DNA of 64,000 bases from Malurus cyaneus samueli (Eukaryota > Chordata > Aves > Passeriformes > Maluridae). The stretch covers positions 49,995,967-50,059,966 of the forward strand of contig CM019218.1 in assembly GCA_009741485.1 (NCBI GenBank). Direction: 5' to 3'. This document shows, in pieces, positions 31,201 to 42,804 of the stretch. The notes under the pieces are model-generated. The model did not search any database, had not been told where the DNA came from, and worked only from the letters and a program-made list of their open reading frames with translations. The first letter of the stretch is position 1. Each line of letters opens with the position of its first letter. The position numbers were made by a program, and so were the translations under genes.

Positions 31201-34200
31201 CCTCTGCTGAGATGCTGCCACTCCTGGGGTGGAGTCTGGTGTGTGTTCACAGCACATGGCTGTTGGGGACACGGAAAGGAGGAGGTTTTGTGGTTTGAAA
31301 ACAGCAGAAGCAATTCCCCAGCAGGCTGGAGGATGACTGGCCACACTGAACTGAGAGGTGATGTTGGAAGCCTCGTCTGTGTTCATCTATCTGGGAGACT
31401 GAAACCTGCTGAGTGGTTGGGTTTCATCACCTCCTTGGATTTTGTGCAGAGCCGGCTTGGAGAAAGCAGCAGAGGTCTCCTAGATGCTTTTATCCACGTC
31501 CCTCTGCATTCAGTGCTGTGCTCCCAAGGCACAGCAGCTGGACAGAAGACCCCAGGTACCCTCTCTGTGGGGCTGCTCAGCTCCCAGGGTCTTAGCCCAG
31601 TCCTCCTCCCACAAACAGGAGCTCTGGGAGCAGATGTGCAGAAACAGAAATTGTTGATTATGCTGGCATCAGCACCTACCCTGACTTTTGATGGAGTCTC
31701 TATGTGAGGAGTTTCTGGCTCAGAAAACTTTATAACCCAAATCATTGCTCCGAGCTGGGCTTTTGAAATGCCCAGGGTGCCTCCACTGCCAGCCTGAGCT
31801 CAGGTTTCTGTAGTCAAACTTGATGCAAAGAAATCAGCATTCCCAGAATGTTCCCATCCTTGTGCCTGCCCCCATCCTACAGACTGCTCCCCACCCAGAT
31901 TCCCTCTGGTTCCACATGCCAGGATGCCACACGCTGCCCCTAAAGCTGTTCCCCTCATCAGAGCTGATGCCCAGCGCCGAGCAAACCAAGCCTGAAGGTT
32001 AGGAGAACCGCTCCCTGAATTCTTGGTGCTCCTCCCAGAACCTCCCAGCCCTCAAAAAACTGCTTCAGTTCTCCACACCTGGCACTAAAACATCAGCATG
32101 GACCACCCTGAGAGTGCAAACCAGGCCTGAAGACTGAGATAAAGGTGGCTGTGGCTGCCCTGCAGAGCACTCAAGCTGGGGGGAAGAGGAAGAGGAGGAG
32201 GAAGAGGAGAAGGAGGTAATTTTGTCATGGTTTGCAGGTGAGGAGAAACCTCCTGCCCAGTCCTGCATGAGCCTGGGGTGCACAGCCACCTCCCTTGGGC
32301 TGGGTTTTCCAAGCCCAGCAGGCTGGGCATGTCCTGGCAGCAACCACAGAAGAGAAAAGCACCCGTGTGGGAATGAACAGGAGAGGTACAGGTGACACCA
32401 CCACCCCACAGACCCCCCAGAAAAGGGTGAGATTTGGTTGCCATCTCCTTGAAAACACAACTGCCACCTCTCTGACTCCCCAGATTTCCCCTCATGCAGC
32501 CTCTTGGTTGTGTCCTTTGCTGGGCTTCTTCTCCTACAGTTCCTATAGCCAGGACTATCTGGAGGACGACCTGAGCGTGCCAAACCCTGCATGTCTCACG
32601 GGCTTTTCAGCTGCAGAGCCAGACAGCACAGCTCAGTGCCCATGAGCGACCTTACAAAAACAAACTGGTCACCTCGCTTTGTCCTCCCAGACCTCACCTT
32701 TCACAGCAGCCAATTATTGCCAGAGTTAAATAGGACCTACAGAGCAACTTCACCATAACGAACCAGTACCACAGAAAAAAAAAAGGGAGAGAAATGAGGG
32801 ACTGAGAGAGGTGGCAGAGAGAGAAAAATGCTGCAGGAAGGAAAAGAAATGGTATTGATTCTTCTGAGGCCCAGCTGTGGGGTGGTAGGGAGGGTCTGGC
32901 TGTGCCTGGACAACAGGTCCCCCATGGTGCATGAGGCTGCAGCATCAGCTCTCCCTCGGGTGGGCTTTTACAGGGATCTCATGAAACTTGTGTCCCCAAA
33001 TCCCTTGGAACAATCAGTGAAAAGGCTGAGGGTGGAGCCCACAAAGGTCAAATGAGTCTCACTGCCTTTTACCCCTTCTTTCCCCACCAGAAATGGTTCC
33101 TAGAGTGGTGAAGTTGCTTACAGGGATGGTTCAGCATGGGGGAAGACTTTCCCCTCGGGTCTGGCCTGTGGAGGCACAGAGCTCAGCATTTGCTGCAGCT
33201 GTAAATCAGGCAGTTCTCACCAATGTAAATTTCGCTCTGAGTTGCAGGGGTTTAAAAAACTAAATAGAGGAAAAAGAAAAAAAGGAAATCACAATTCAAA
33301 CTCTGCCTTGGCCAAACTTGGTCCTTTTAAGGAAAGGAAATTTCCCAGAGCCACCCTCGACAAACCTGGGGGCCTGATCCTGCTGTCAGGAATGTCTGTG
33401 TGAATGCAGAGTGGCTCTGCTGCCTGCTGGGGGTTACAGCAGCCGAACCAGGCTCCAGCCTTGGAGCAAAGCTCCTGGTCTCCTGCCAGGAGATGGAGCA
33501 GAGCTCACACCAGAGCAGCCTGAGAGCAAACTGGGGATTCTGAGGCAATAAACAGCAGAAAGATCTTGCTCCCCCTCTCAAGAATTCACCCTTTCTGCTG
33601 AGCCATGTTCTGGAAGCACAAGCCCTGTTTTGCTGTGAGCTGTGTGGAATAAAACAGCTGTGTCCCTTGGCTGGACGGCTCTTCCAGGGGTGCCAGATGT
33701 TTTGCTTAGGACACGTCAGAAGAGCCTTGCTTAAATTCAGACTTTTTTTACTCTCAGGCTGCTTACAGGAGCTTCAGTGGATTGGTTTTGGTTTTTTTTT
33801 TTTTTAATTTGCCCTCCACCAGATTTTCACAGGAAAGCAGTAAGAATTGGGAGCAGATTGGGAGCAAATTGGGAAAGGTCTGGTTTCACCCCAGCCCCTC
33901 TTTGGATAAATAATCTGCAAGGGAAAAGCTGCAATGATGAGTAAAACACTTGTGCTGCCTTTTCACTGGAATTAAGGGTCTGGATGTCACCTGCTGTGTC
34001 CACACACCCTGCTGAACACACTATCCTGGGGTCAGACCCCACAAATGCCCCCAGTTCCCACAACATGGGAATTTCAGCATCCAAACCAGCTGTGGGGTGT
34101 AGCAGAAACAGCACCAGCAAGGTCTGGGATGGACCCCAGCATCCTGGCTGCCAAATGAGGCCACACAGCTCCCTGCGGAGTCGGGAAGATGTGAAATGCC

Positions 34201-34350
34201 CAGGACAACATCTCTGGGAGGCTGTCACCATCGTGGTGGGTCAATTTTGGGAACGTCCCCAGGGCATGGCTGATACAGCCAGTGCAGGCTGGTGGGTCAC
34301 GGAGGCCAAGAAGGGCCAGGACATTAGGGTGCTCTGTGGCCAGTTTGAAG
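25290..34350. other. Intergenic, no gene recognised
   Basis: About 9 kb without a coding exon or RNA gene that I can support. Notable items are a perfect 11-bp inverted repeat GGTTAATTAGT/ACTAATTAACC at 27884-27911 and a GAA/GAG-rich run near 32182-32217. Short open frames are at the level expected by chance. Confidence 0.45.
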
Positions 34351-34399
34351 GTTTTACTGTAGGGCCATGAGTCTCTCACTGGGAAAGGATTTTTTTTTT

Positions 34400-37300
34400 T
34401 CGGAGAAAGGAGGAGGAGCAGGGAGGCTGGGCAGGGGGAAAAATTTGGTGAAGGAGGAGGGGTGGCTTTCATGGCTCCGAGCGCCTGTGGAGTGCGCAGC
34501 AGCCGGGAAGGAGGACCCTACCCTGCAAACAAGCTGCTTTTGTTGTGTCCCAAGCGGGCCTAAATTAAGTTTGACAGAAAGAGGGCAGATTCCCCTGCGT
34601 CGGGGCAACCCCTGGGCTCGGGTCCGGCCGGGAGCTTCGGCCGTGCCAAACCTCGCCCGGTGCGAGGCGCGAACCCACACGAGGCCGGAGGTGCCACGGG
34701 GTCCCGAGAACGTCCCGATCCTTCGCAGAGCAGCTTCCTCCGGCCCGGCCCGGCCCCAAGGCCGCCATGGCTCCAGGAAAAGCCGCTCCGTCCCGCCCCG
34801 CTGCCGGGCATCTCCCGGCGCCGCGCCCGCCCGGGCACACCGTGCCAGCGTGGGGAACCAGCCAGCTTCTAAACGGTTAACGCTGACAAAACCAGGCGGC
34901 TTGAGTTCCCTCCTTCCCGGACCGCTCCTGGCGGAACTCACCCCCTTAAAATGAAATAAAACCATCCTCCTGCTCTGCCCTGGCCCCGCTGTCCTCCCCG
35001 CTGTCCTGCCTGTCCGTCCATCCGCTCTCGCCGTGCCCCCGCTCCGCGCCGGCAGCGCCCGTGCCCAGCGTGTGCCCGGCAATGGGAGCTCCCACCACGT
35101 TTGCTCCGGCTGCCATGTTGAATTGCAAATCCGACATGATTCGACACATTTTCCCCCCTCGGTGGTGCTCGGTGGGGAACTAAAGAGGCACCCGGGCGAC
35201 AACGCCCAGCCCCGGGTGGCTCTTAGGGACGTCCCGGGTGGTGGGGCGAGGGCAGGGACAGAAATCGCCCTCCAGTTCTGCTCCCAAGGCTGCACGTAGG
35301 GACCTGCCTATCTGCTATGCATCCCTCTCTAGGAGACCGATTAAAGTGGGTGGTTTAGCACCAAGGGCCGGAGGACTCGGCGGGAAAGGATTTCGGGGAG
35401 AAGGCAGGTTACAGCGACAACAAAGCAACGGAGCAACTGGAGGAACAAAACGTTATTTCAAATCAAAGGCAAAAAAAAAAAAAAAAAAAAAACCCAACCG
35501 CACGAACAAAAAAAAAAAAAAGAGAAACCAAAATTAAGAGTGAGGTTCGATTTCGTACCAAGGCAGCAAGAGAGACGCACCGTGGAAGAAAGTGGTTTTG
35601 TTGTTGAGTAGTGGCTGGATTTAGCTCCGCTTATCCGGACAATCATCGGGGAAGGATCCTTTTCCGAGAAAGGCCAGTTTGAGTGAGACAGCTTTTTTTT
35701 TTTCCCTTCTCTCGCTCGCTCTCTCCCCTTTCCTTCTCCTCGCTGCTCAACGCCAAGAAATGGGCGGTGCCTGGATGCCAGGCTCCATCCGAACGAGACA
35801 CCCAAGGCCAACGGAGGCTGGCACAAAGGCGAGCTGGCAGGAATTCCTGCACTCGGAGCCGCGCGCCTGCGGGACCAGCCCGCCACCTCCCAAAAAACCA
35901 ACCTCCGACACCGCCCGCTCCGCAAAATTGCCCCGTCAGGCTCGAAAACGCCCCACGAGGCTCAAGCATGGGACGAAAAAAAAGGGCAAGGGGAGGGAAA
36001 AAAACCCAAGACCTCTCTGCATCGAGGCAGGTTAAACAAAAGGCCTGGGGAGGTGGATTATTTTTTTCCGCCCTCCCCATGCTCCTTTTCCCGCCTTCCC
36101 ATCCCTCTCCTCCCTCCTCTCGTCCTCCATCGTTGTCTCCCTCGCCAGCCGCCCCGGCGTCCAGGCAGAAATGAGCCCTTGGCTCCCTCCTTCCTGGTTT
36201 TAGCGACAGGAGGTGGTCCTTGAATAGGAACACTCACACCCAACGCGAGAGGGACACGATGGGGGGAAAAAAAGAGGACAAAAAAAAAATATATATGTAC
36301 ATACAAACAACAGCCCACCCGCCATGGAGGACGGTTGGGAGCAGCGGTGCCGAGGGTGGCAGATTGGGGGTGGTTTGGGTGCCAGGGGGTATTTTTGGCC
36401 TTATTTTGCTGCTGCCCGAGCACCTGGGTTGTGCCGATTGTAAAAGGGAGTCGCGGCGGGTTGGGAAAGGCAGTGGAGGGGGGGCAGCTGGGGTTGGTAG
36501 CGCTGCTGGGGAGATGCCAAAAAACCAAAACAAAACACGTTTTCATTTTGTCTGCACCAGCCTGGGCGCAGGCGAGCGCGGGAGAGAGGGAGGGAGAGGG
36601 AGGCGCACGCCAACAGAAAGCTGCCGCGCTCAGACGCGGGCCTGCGGCCACGTCCTCCGCAGCCGCCCCAGCAACCGTTCCCGCTCCCTCGTCCCCCTCT
36701 CCCTGCCCACCCGGCTTCGCCTGCCAAGTCCGAGTTGGCACGGCTCCCCCGGCTGCGCCGAACAAAGCCGTCACCCATCCCCGAGCCGGCGCTGACAGTA
36801 AGCAAAGTGACAGGCGCATCTTCCGCATGTTAATCCAAACGGCGAGAAGGCGAACGAGCGGCGGAGGCCCCCCGTGCCATGCCACGCCCCCCCCCCCGCC
36901 ACCGAGCCACGCACCCCACCCTTGGCACCCGGCAGCCCCGCTGGCCTCGTGCGGGGATGGCGAGGCCCCCGCCGGCGGGAGCACCGAAGCCTCCTCGTCG
37001 GCGAGGTTTAAATCGAGCCGAAGCCCCGCTCGGCGGGCAAACGAGGCCACTCGGCATCTGCTTACTGTTCCCGCTGCCTTCATCTCGCCTTGGAACCGTG
37101 ACAAGAGCGCACTCGCCTCTGGGGGCTCTCAAAGCCGCGGGTCTGTAACCCTTTGCAGGAAGTTGGCACCGATCCCAGGTAGGACTTTACTCCCCGGCTC
37201 TCGCTCTCTCCCCCCACCTCCGCCTCCCGCTCCCGCTCCCTCCCCTCTGCTCCCCCACCCATCCTGTCCCTTGGGCCCCTCTTGCGTCCCCCAAAACACC

Positions 37301-38900
37301 AGCCGGCCCCCGCTCCCCCTGCGCTGCTCACCCGCCTCGTTGGCCGGGGGTAGAGCGGGGGGCGGCCGACGGCTGCTGGGCGCCCACCGAGCCCTCGTGC
37401 CCGCCGCCCTTGCACACATACCCTGGAAGGATGACCTGGGCAAGACAGAGAACAACAACTTCCTGCTCCGGCTCCCTAAAACGCCTGTTTCCACGCAGGG
37501 GTTAGGCAGCGCGGCGAGACGGGGGGAGCTGGGAGGAGGTTTGGGGGTTTGTCCTCATTGAACCAGGCTTTTTTTCTTTTCCTTTTTTTTTTGGCCTTTT
37601 TCTTCCTTTTTTGGCCCCCTTTCTGTCTTTTCTATTTTTCCTGCCTTTCCCCTTTTTTATGCTTTTTTTTTTTTTTTTTTGAAACATATATTTTTCTGGC
37701 AGTCCAAACCCAACACCGAAGGGAAAGGAGGGAAGAGAATCAAAAGAAGAATAGCTCCCAAGTCGGCAGGACATGCAGGGAAACGGGAGATTAGCGTAGC
37801 TCTCGAGATCCATCACGCCCGCCCCGTTTCTGAACCGTTTGCCCCCGCGCCTCGTCTTTTTTTAATTCTCCCAGCTCCCTGAATTATTCCAGTCCACGAG
37901 CGGGAGGGGAGCGCACAGTCCGGAGTCCCTCAGAGCTGCCAAGAGCATTGCAACAGGAAAGAAAGGAAGCGGGAGAGGGAGAGCCAGGCAGAGCCCTCAC
38001 AATCGAGCAGCGAGAAGAGCAAGGAAAAATTAACATCCAATTAGTGCCGTGTTTAACGAGGGAGACAGAGGCGGCTGTTGTTTTATTGCCCTGTTCTTTT
38101 CAGGCGCATCTGACAGGCAGCAGGGAAGGCACCCCTGCTCCGAGTGACGTCATCATATTTTATTTTTTAATTATTTCCCCCCCCCCCCCTTCCTTCCCCG
38201 TCTTTCCTCCTCTAAGTTTGCCAGGCGATCTCGCAACTTGGCCAGGGAAATTTGGGACTTTCTCGCGTTCAAGCCACCGGCTCCCCCCTCCATCTCCAGC
38301 CTCCCCCCGTGCACCGACACCAACCCCGGAAAAACAACCGCGCCAACCCACCCCAAAGTCTTTGTTCTTCCAAAAAAAAAAAAAGAAAGAAAAAAGGATG
38401 AAAGAAGAAAAAAAAATCAACGTTGGGATCTGAGCCGGAGGGAGCCTGGAGGTTTCTCCGTGTGCGCGTCCGAGTGTGTGTGCGTGCGGCGCTCGGTCCC
38501 TCTCCCGTCCCTCTCCCCAGACGCTCGCTCGCCTTGTAAAACTTTGCTGCATGTGACGCTGCTCCGGCCTCCTTTGGCAGCCTGACAAGAGCCGCCCGGC
38601 CGCAGAGCGCAGGCGGCTTTTCAGGGAGAAACTCCATTCCGAGGGATGAGAGCACTCCCGTGTCTGCCACAAGGGCCGGCGCTTCGAGCCGGGGCTGCAG
38701 CCGCGGTGAGACCGAGCCTCGGCACGCCAGCCCGGCCCTTGGGGTCACAGCAGGGGAGAGGAGCCGAGTTTAAAGCTGGGGAGACTTTTCCCCTCCTGTT
38801 TCTCCCCCGGGATGGGGGTCTCGGTGCGGTGTAAGCACCGGGGGATGTGCAGGGGTCACAGTGGCCGCAGGGAGAGGAATCTCGGCTGACCTCGTGCTGC
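34400..38900. promoter_or_regulatory. Large CpG-rich block, candidate promoter/regulatory region
   Basis: CpG-dense DNA at about 34480-35260, 35800-36000, 36530-37420 and 38440-38800, interrupted by long homopolymer tracts (A at 35470-35520, T at 37565-37680, C at 36887-36898 and 38176 onward). A full cAMP-response palindrome TGACGTCA is at 38145-38152. No CAP/carrier/GEF or other family is recognisable in the open frames, which are Ala/Arg/Pro/Gly-rich as expected for CpG islands read by chance. The block lies between the let-7 pair and the 3' end of MTCH1, so it is not the promoter of either protein gene. A non-coding transcript, possibly pri-let-7, is the likeliest product. Confidence 0.5.
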
Positions 38901-41780
38901 CACCCCTTCCCCGAAAAACCCAGATGCCCTCAGGGTGGGATAAAACACCACCAGCTCCCCCTGAGAGCACTGCCCAGGAAGGAACCGGACAGCTCGGTTT
39001 AGAGTGATTTGAGGGAGTTTACCCTAAAAAAAGGCCCACAGTAAGCAAGCAGGAGCACAGAAAGCAGCTTCCCCACCCTCTTCCCATCCCCTTACCAGCC
39101 GTGAGCGATGGACGGAGCTGTCCGTGTCAGCGTGGCAGGTCAGGCCACTGCGCCGAGCTTTCCCACCGTGCTCTTTGAGGCCTCTTCTCCTTGCTCCCAG
39201 CCAGGATTTGTCCAGGGGGGAAGAATCGGTGAGGAGCCAGCTCCTCTATAATCCCCCATTTCGGGTGAAGGCCATCCTGGGGGATGGGACCGTGTGAAGA
39301 CAGGGACAGATCCAGGGCCACCGTGCTGCTGGTGCCTGGGTCCAGTCCAAGTCCCCACCCTGAGCATTTCCTGGCACCAGCCGGTCCCACCACCTCAGCA
39401 GCAGGATCTCCTCTGTGAGGGTTATTATTTTTTACATATATATATAATTTTTTTTTAAGGAATTATTTGCCTACGTGGAGCTCGGCACTGCGGGAGAACA
39501 GAGCAAACAGCCTTATCGAGGGCAGCTGTGCCACAGGGCACTTCCTCATGCATGGCTGCAAGATGGGGCCCTCTGTGGCTGCAGGAGGGGCTGGCAGCCC
39601 CTGGCCTCCCCACTGACCAGACACTGAGGAGGCACCGGGCACCATCAGGCATCAGGACAGCTCTCTGGGATGCTTCCACAGCGGGAGAGCGGCACGGCCA
39701 GGAGGGGGTTTGCACTGAAGTGAAGGATCTTCAGCAGGACAGCTCTGCAGGGGAAGGGGGAGGATGGAACAGTCGCTCTGAGCTCAGCTGCACTTCCCTG
39801 GGAACAAAGGCTCGTCTCGCTGCTTCCCAGATCCTGCCACACTCGAGCATCCAAGCCCGGTGGAGAGACAGACCAGCCTTGACCTGAGATTCCCTCTCCC
39901 GGCTGCTGTGGCTGCCTCCCCTCTCCCGCAGGCACTGGGAGCAGATGAGGCCAAAGTCCCGGCAATCTCGGTTTTCCACTACAGCCCGATAACCGGCATG
40001 GGCACGGAGCGGCAGCGATCCCCACCCAGCCCGGCCCGGCGCAGCAGAGTCAATATTTAAACGCCAGTTTGTTTCCTGGGCAGACCAGGGAGCGCCAGTG
40101 GGAGAAATCCCCGGCTCCATCCTGGGCGCCAGACCCAAACCTCCTCCTCCACCCCTCCGTTTGTTCTCCCGACAGCACGTTCCAGCCTGGATCCCCTCTC
40201 CTGCGGGAACAGGGCCCCATCCCCTTTTTCTGGGATCCCTGAGCACCAGCTGGCCAGGCACTAAGGGGCAGCAATTTAAGGGAGAGTGATCCCCAGTCTC
40301 TGGATGCCCAGCCAGGGTTTGGGTTGTCTCCTTGCGTGCTCCCAGTGCAGATATTGTCCTTGAGGTGGGGCCCTCAAATGAAACGTGGGACAAGAATCAG
40401 GGATAAAAATAGGAGGAGGCGAGGAAATATTCAATCATCCTAAAAATGGCAGCTCCTGCTTCAAGGTAAGGCAGTGCACTGAAAGCTTTGAAACCTGGTT
40501 TTCATTTGAATTGGCCAAAAACTACAGTCAAGTGTGGTGTTTTCAGCAAAATCTGCGGGCCCTGGTGAACTGGGCAGAAATTGCTGGCAGGATGCTTCCA
40601 CTGGTGCAGCTTTAGGTAAATCCCTTAGGTAAATTCCTTAGGTAAATTCCTCAAAGGACAGGAAATAGCACTTTTCCCTCCAGTGGCTGCAGTCAGGCTG
40701 TGCAGAGGCTGCGGGAGGATTGACAGGCATGTGACCAGCAGAAGGTGGCTTTAATTTGGAGGGTAGAGGCACATGTTCCTGAGCAGGTGCTGTGTGCCAC
40801 AGGAGACACCTGTGTGTGACAACGCCCTGTGTTGGAGCAGGTCATAAAACAAGTTAAGGTGATCAAAGGCTGGTGGGGAAGGATGGAGTGGCTGAGCCCA
40901 CCTGACCGATCTGACACCAGCAAAGGGTGTCCATCACCCCTTCCAGGAGACCTCGGGGTCAATTTTAACTCCAAAAACCTGATTCCATGTATATTGTTCA
41001 AAGCAGCCAAGCTCTCTGCTGCCTCCACCCTCACTCCAGGCACACCCACTCCACTTTGCTCAGCCTGAACATGCCCACCTTCCATGAAGCTGAGGAAAAT
41101 CAGGGGGAATCTGAGTTTTAAACAGCTGTTTTGGCCCCTGTTTTGGGGAAAAGACCAAAGGAACTGCCTGTCTTAAACTGAAACCTTCCCTGAGCAAGGG
41201 AGCACATTATGCAGGGAAAAAAACCCCACACTTAAAAAAAACAAACACCCGATAGTTTTATAGCTGTATTTTGGAGCATAATTAAATCCTCTTTGAAATC
41301 ATCTCTCGTGTTAGGGAACAGGTCCATGCATTATTTAACTGTAACACAAACTGGGAGGGAGGGAGGGAGGACAGACAGGACCAACTTCACAACACCGATG
41401 GGAGCTGGGTGGGGACTGCCAGTCCCAGCACGTACCACCACTGTCCTGTGAACGCTGGCTGGGGGTGTGGATCGACCCTGCCTGCTGGAGGAAAATCCCT
41501 GGGTGATGGCAGGACCCCAGAGATGAGATGTGACCCCAGCTGCTGCTGCTGCAGCACATGGGAGCTTGCTCAAGGAACCCTAAACCTCTTCCCAGGGAGT
41601 GTAGCATCTCCTCTGTGCAAAAGACTGCTTTGTGGGGAACCGAAACGGGGGAAATCTGCCTGGCTGCCATCACAGCACAGACTGGTGCAAAAAAACTTGT
41701 CTGGGGAGCTGAGCATCAATCCTGCCCTGCTGCCAGCAGTGTGCTCTGCTACACACACACAGCCAGCCGTGCTCTGCTGA
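38901..41780. other. Intergenic, nothing recognised
   Basis: No gene supported. Contains a TA-rich microsatellite near 39432-39460, a three-unit repeat of TTAGGTAAAT at about 40611-40650 and a (GGGA)n run at 41353-41369. Confidence 0.45.
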
Positions 41781-41840
41781 GCACCAGGAGCCCTCAGCCC
41801 TGACACCTCGCCAGCCTTTGGCCAGCTCGAGGTGTTTTCC

Positions 41841-41846
41841 TTTATT
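41841..41846 (-). terminator. Candidate MTCH1 poly(A) signal
   Basis: TTTATT on the plus strand, AATAAA on the minus, about 960 bp beyond the MTCH1 stop codon. It gives a 3'UTR of plausible size. Confidence 0.6.
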
Positions 41847-42804
41847 GCAGACAGCCCTGAATGGCTGCCCCCTGCAACGGAGCTCCCGTGTGCAGCTCCC
41901 AGCGGCTGTTTCTGTCAGCCCAGCAGACTCCTGGTGCTGCTGGGGGGTAGATGCCCCTCAGTGCTTTCAGGCCAGTCCAACCCTGCACACACCTCCCTGA
42001 GAGGAGAAGTGTGTGCAGGCTGCCTGCCCAGCCCACAGCTCTGGTGGGTGTATCCTAAACCCAGCCCATTCCATGACTGAAATCCTTGCCAAAGCAGCGC
42101 CCTCAGCAGGACACGTCCCTTCCCAAGGGCTCTCTCCGTGTCCATCCCATCACTGCCCTGAGCCGGGCCAGACACATCTCTTTGGGACTCTGCTGTTCTT
42201 TGTTGTAGGACTCTGTTTCCCTTTCCTGTTTTGATCCTATAATTTCCTTTTCACGCCCGTGGGAGGTGAACTGCTCCCAGGTGTTCAGGTACCCTCAAAC
42301 CTTCAACAGGGATGCCAGGTTGATGTTGCCCAGGATGAACTACCTGCCAGGCCAAGGTTCTCGCTCTCTCCAGAAAGGATGAGGCAGGGGCTGTCATCTG
42401 GCATAACCTTCCCAGGGAGGTGACCTTGGATCTCCTGCTGCTTCTCAGCTCAGGCAGAACAAAGCAGTCTTTTGCCCCTGCAGCTCAGGGCTGTATCTTT
42501 TAGTACCTGGGCATTTTCTGGATTCCTGGATTTCCCCAGCAACACCAGAGCTACAGCCTGGACCAAAGAGTGCCCTTTTGCTCTCTCTGCTACACATCCC
42601 AGTCGAGACAGCCATGAGGATGGAGCTTTGGTCCAGCTGCAACCTGAAGCCAGATGTTCAGAAGTCTGTCACTGGCCTTGCTGGAGAGGAGGTGCCAGTT
42701 GTGGCACCATGGACTTTGGATCAGAAAATAGAAATATACAGATATCGAAACAAGCTTGGGGTTTCTTGAAGAGTCCAAGTTGATGAGCTCTCCCTGCCGA
42801 GGAG

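Noticed and set aside
34354..35295. 313-codon minus-strand frame in the CpG block
   Set aside because: Arg/Gly/Ala/Pro-rich composition as expected for CpG islands; no domain, no consistent splice sites.
36058..37561. Overlapping long frames on both strands (348 and 408 codons)
   Set aside because: They overlap each other in G+C-rich DNA, contain homopolymer-coded stretches and match no family I recognise. Non-coding promoter DNA is simpler.
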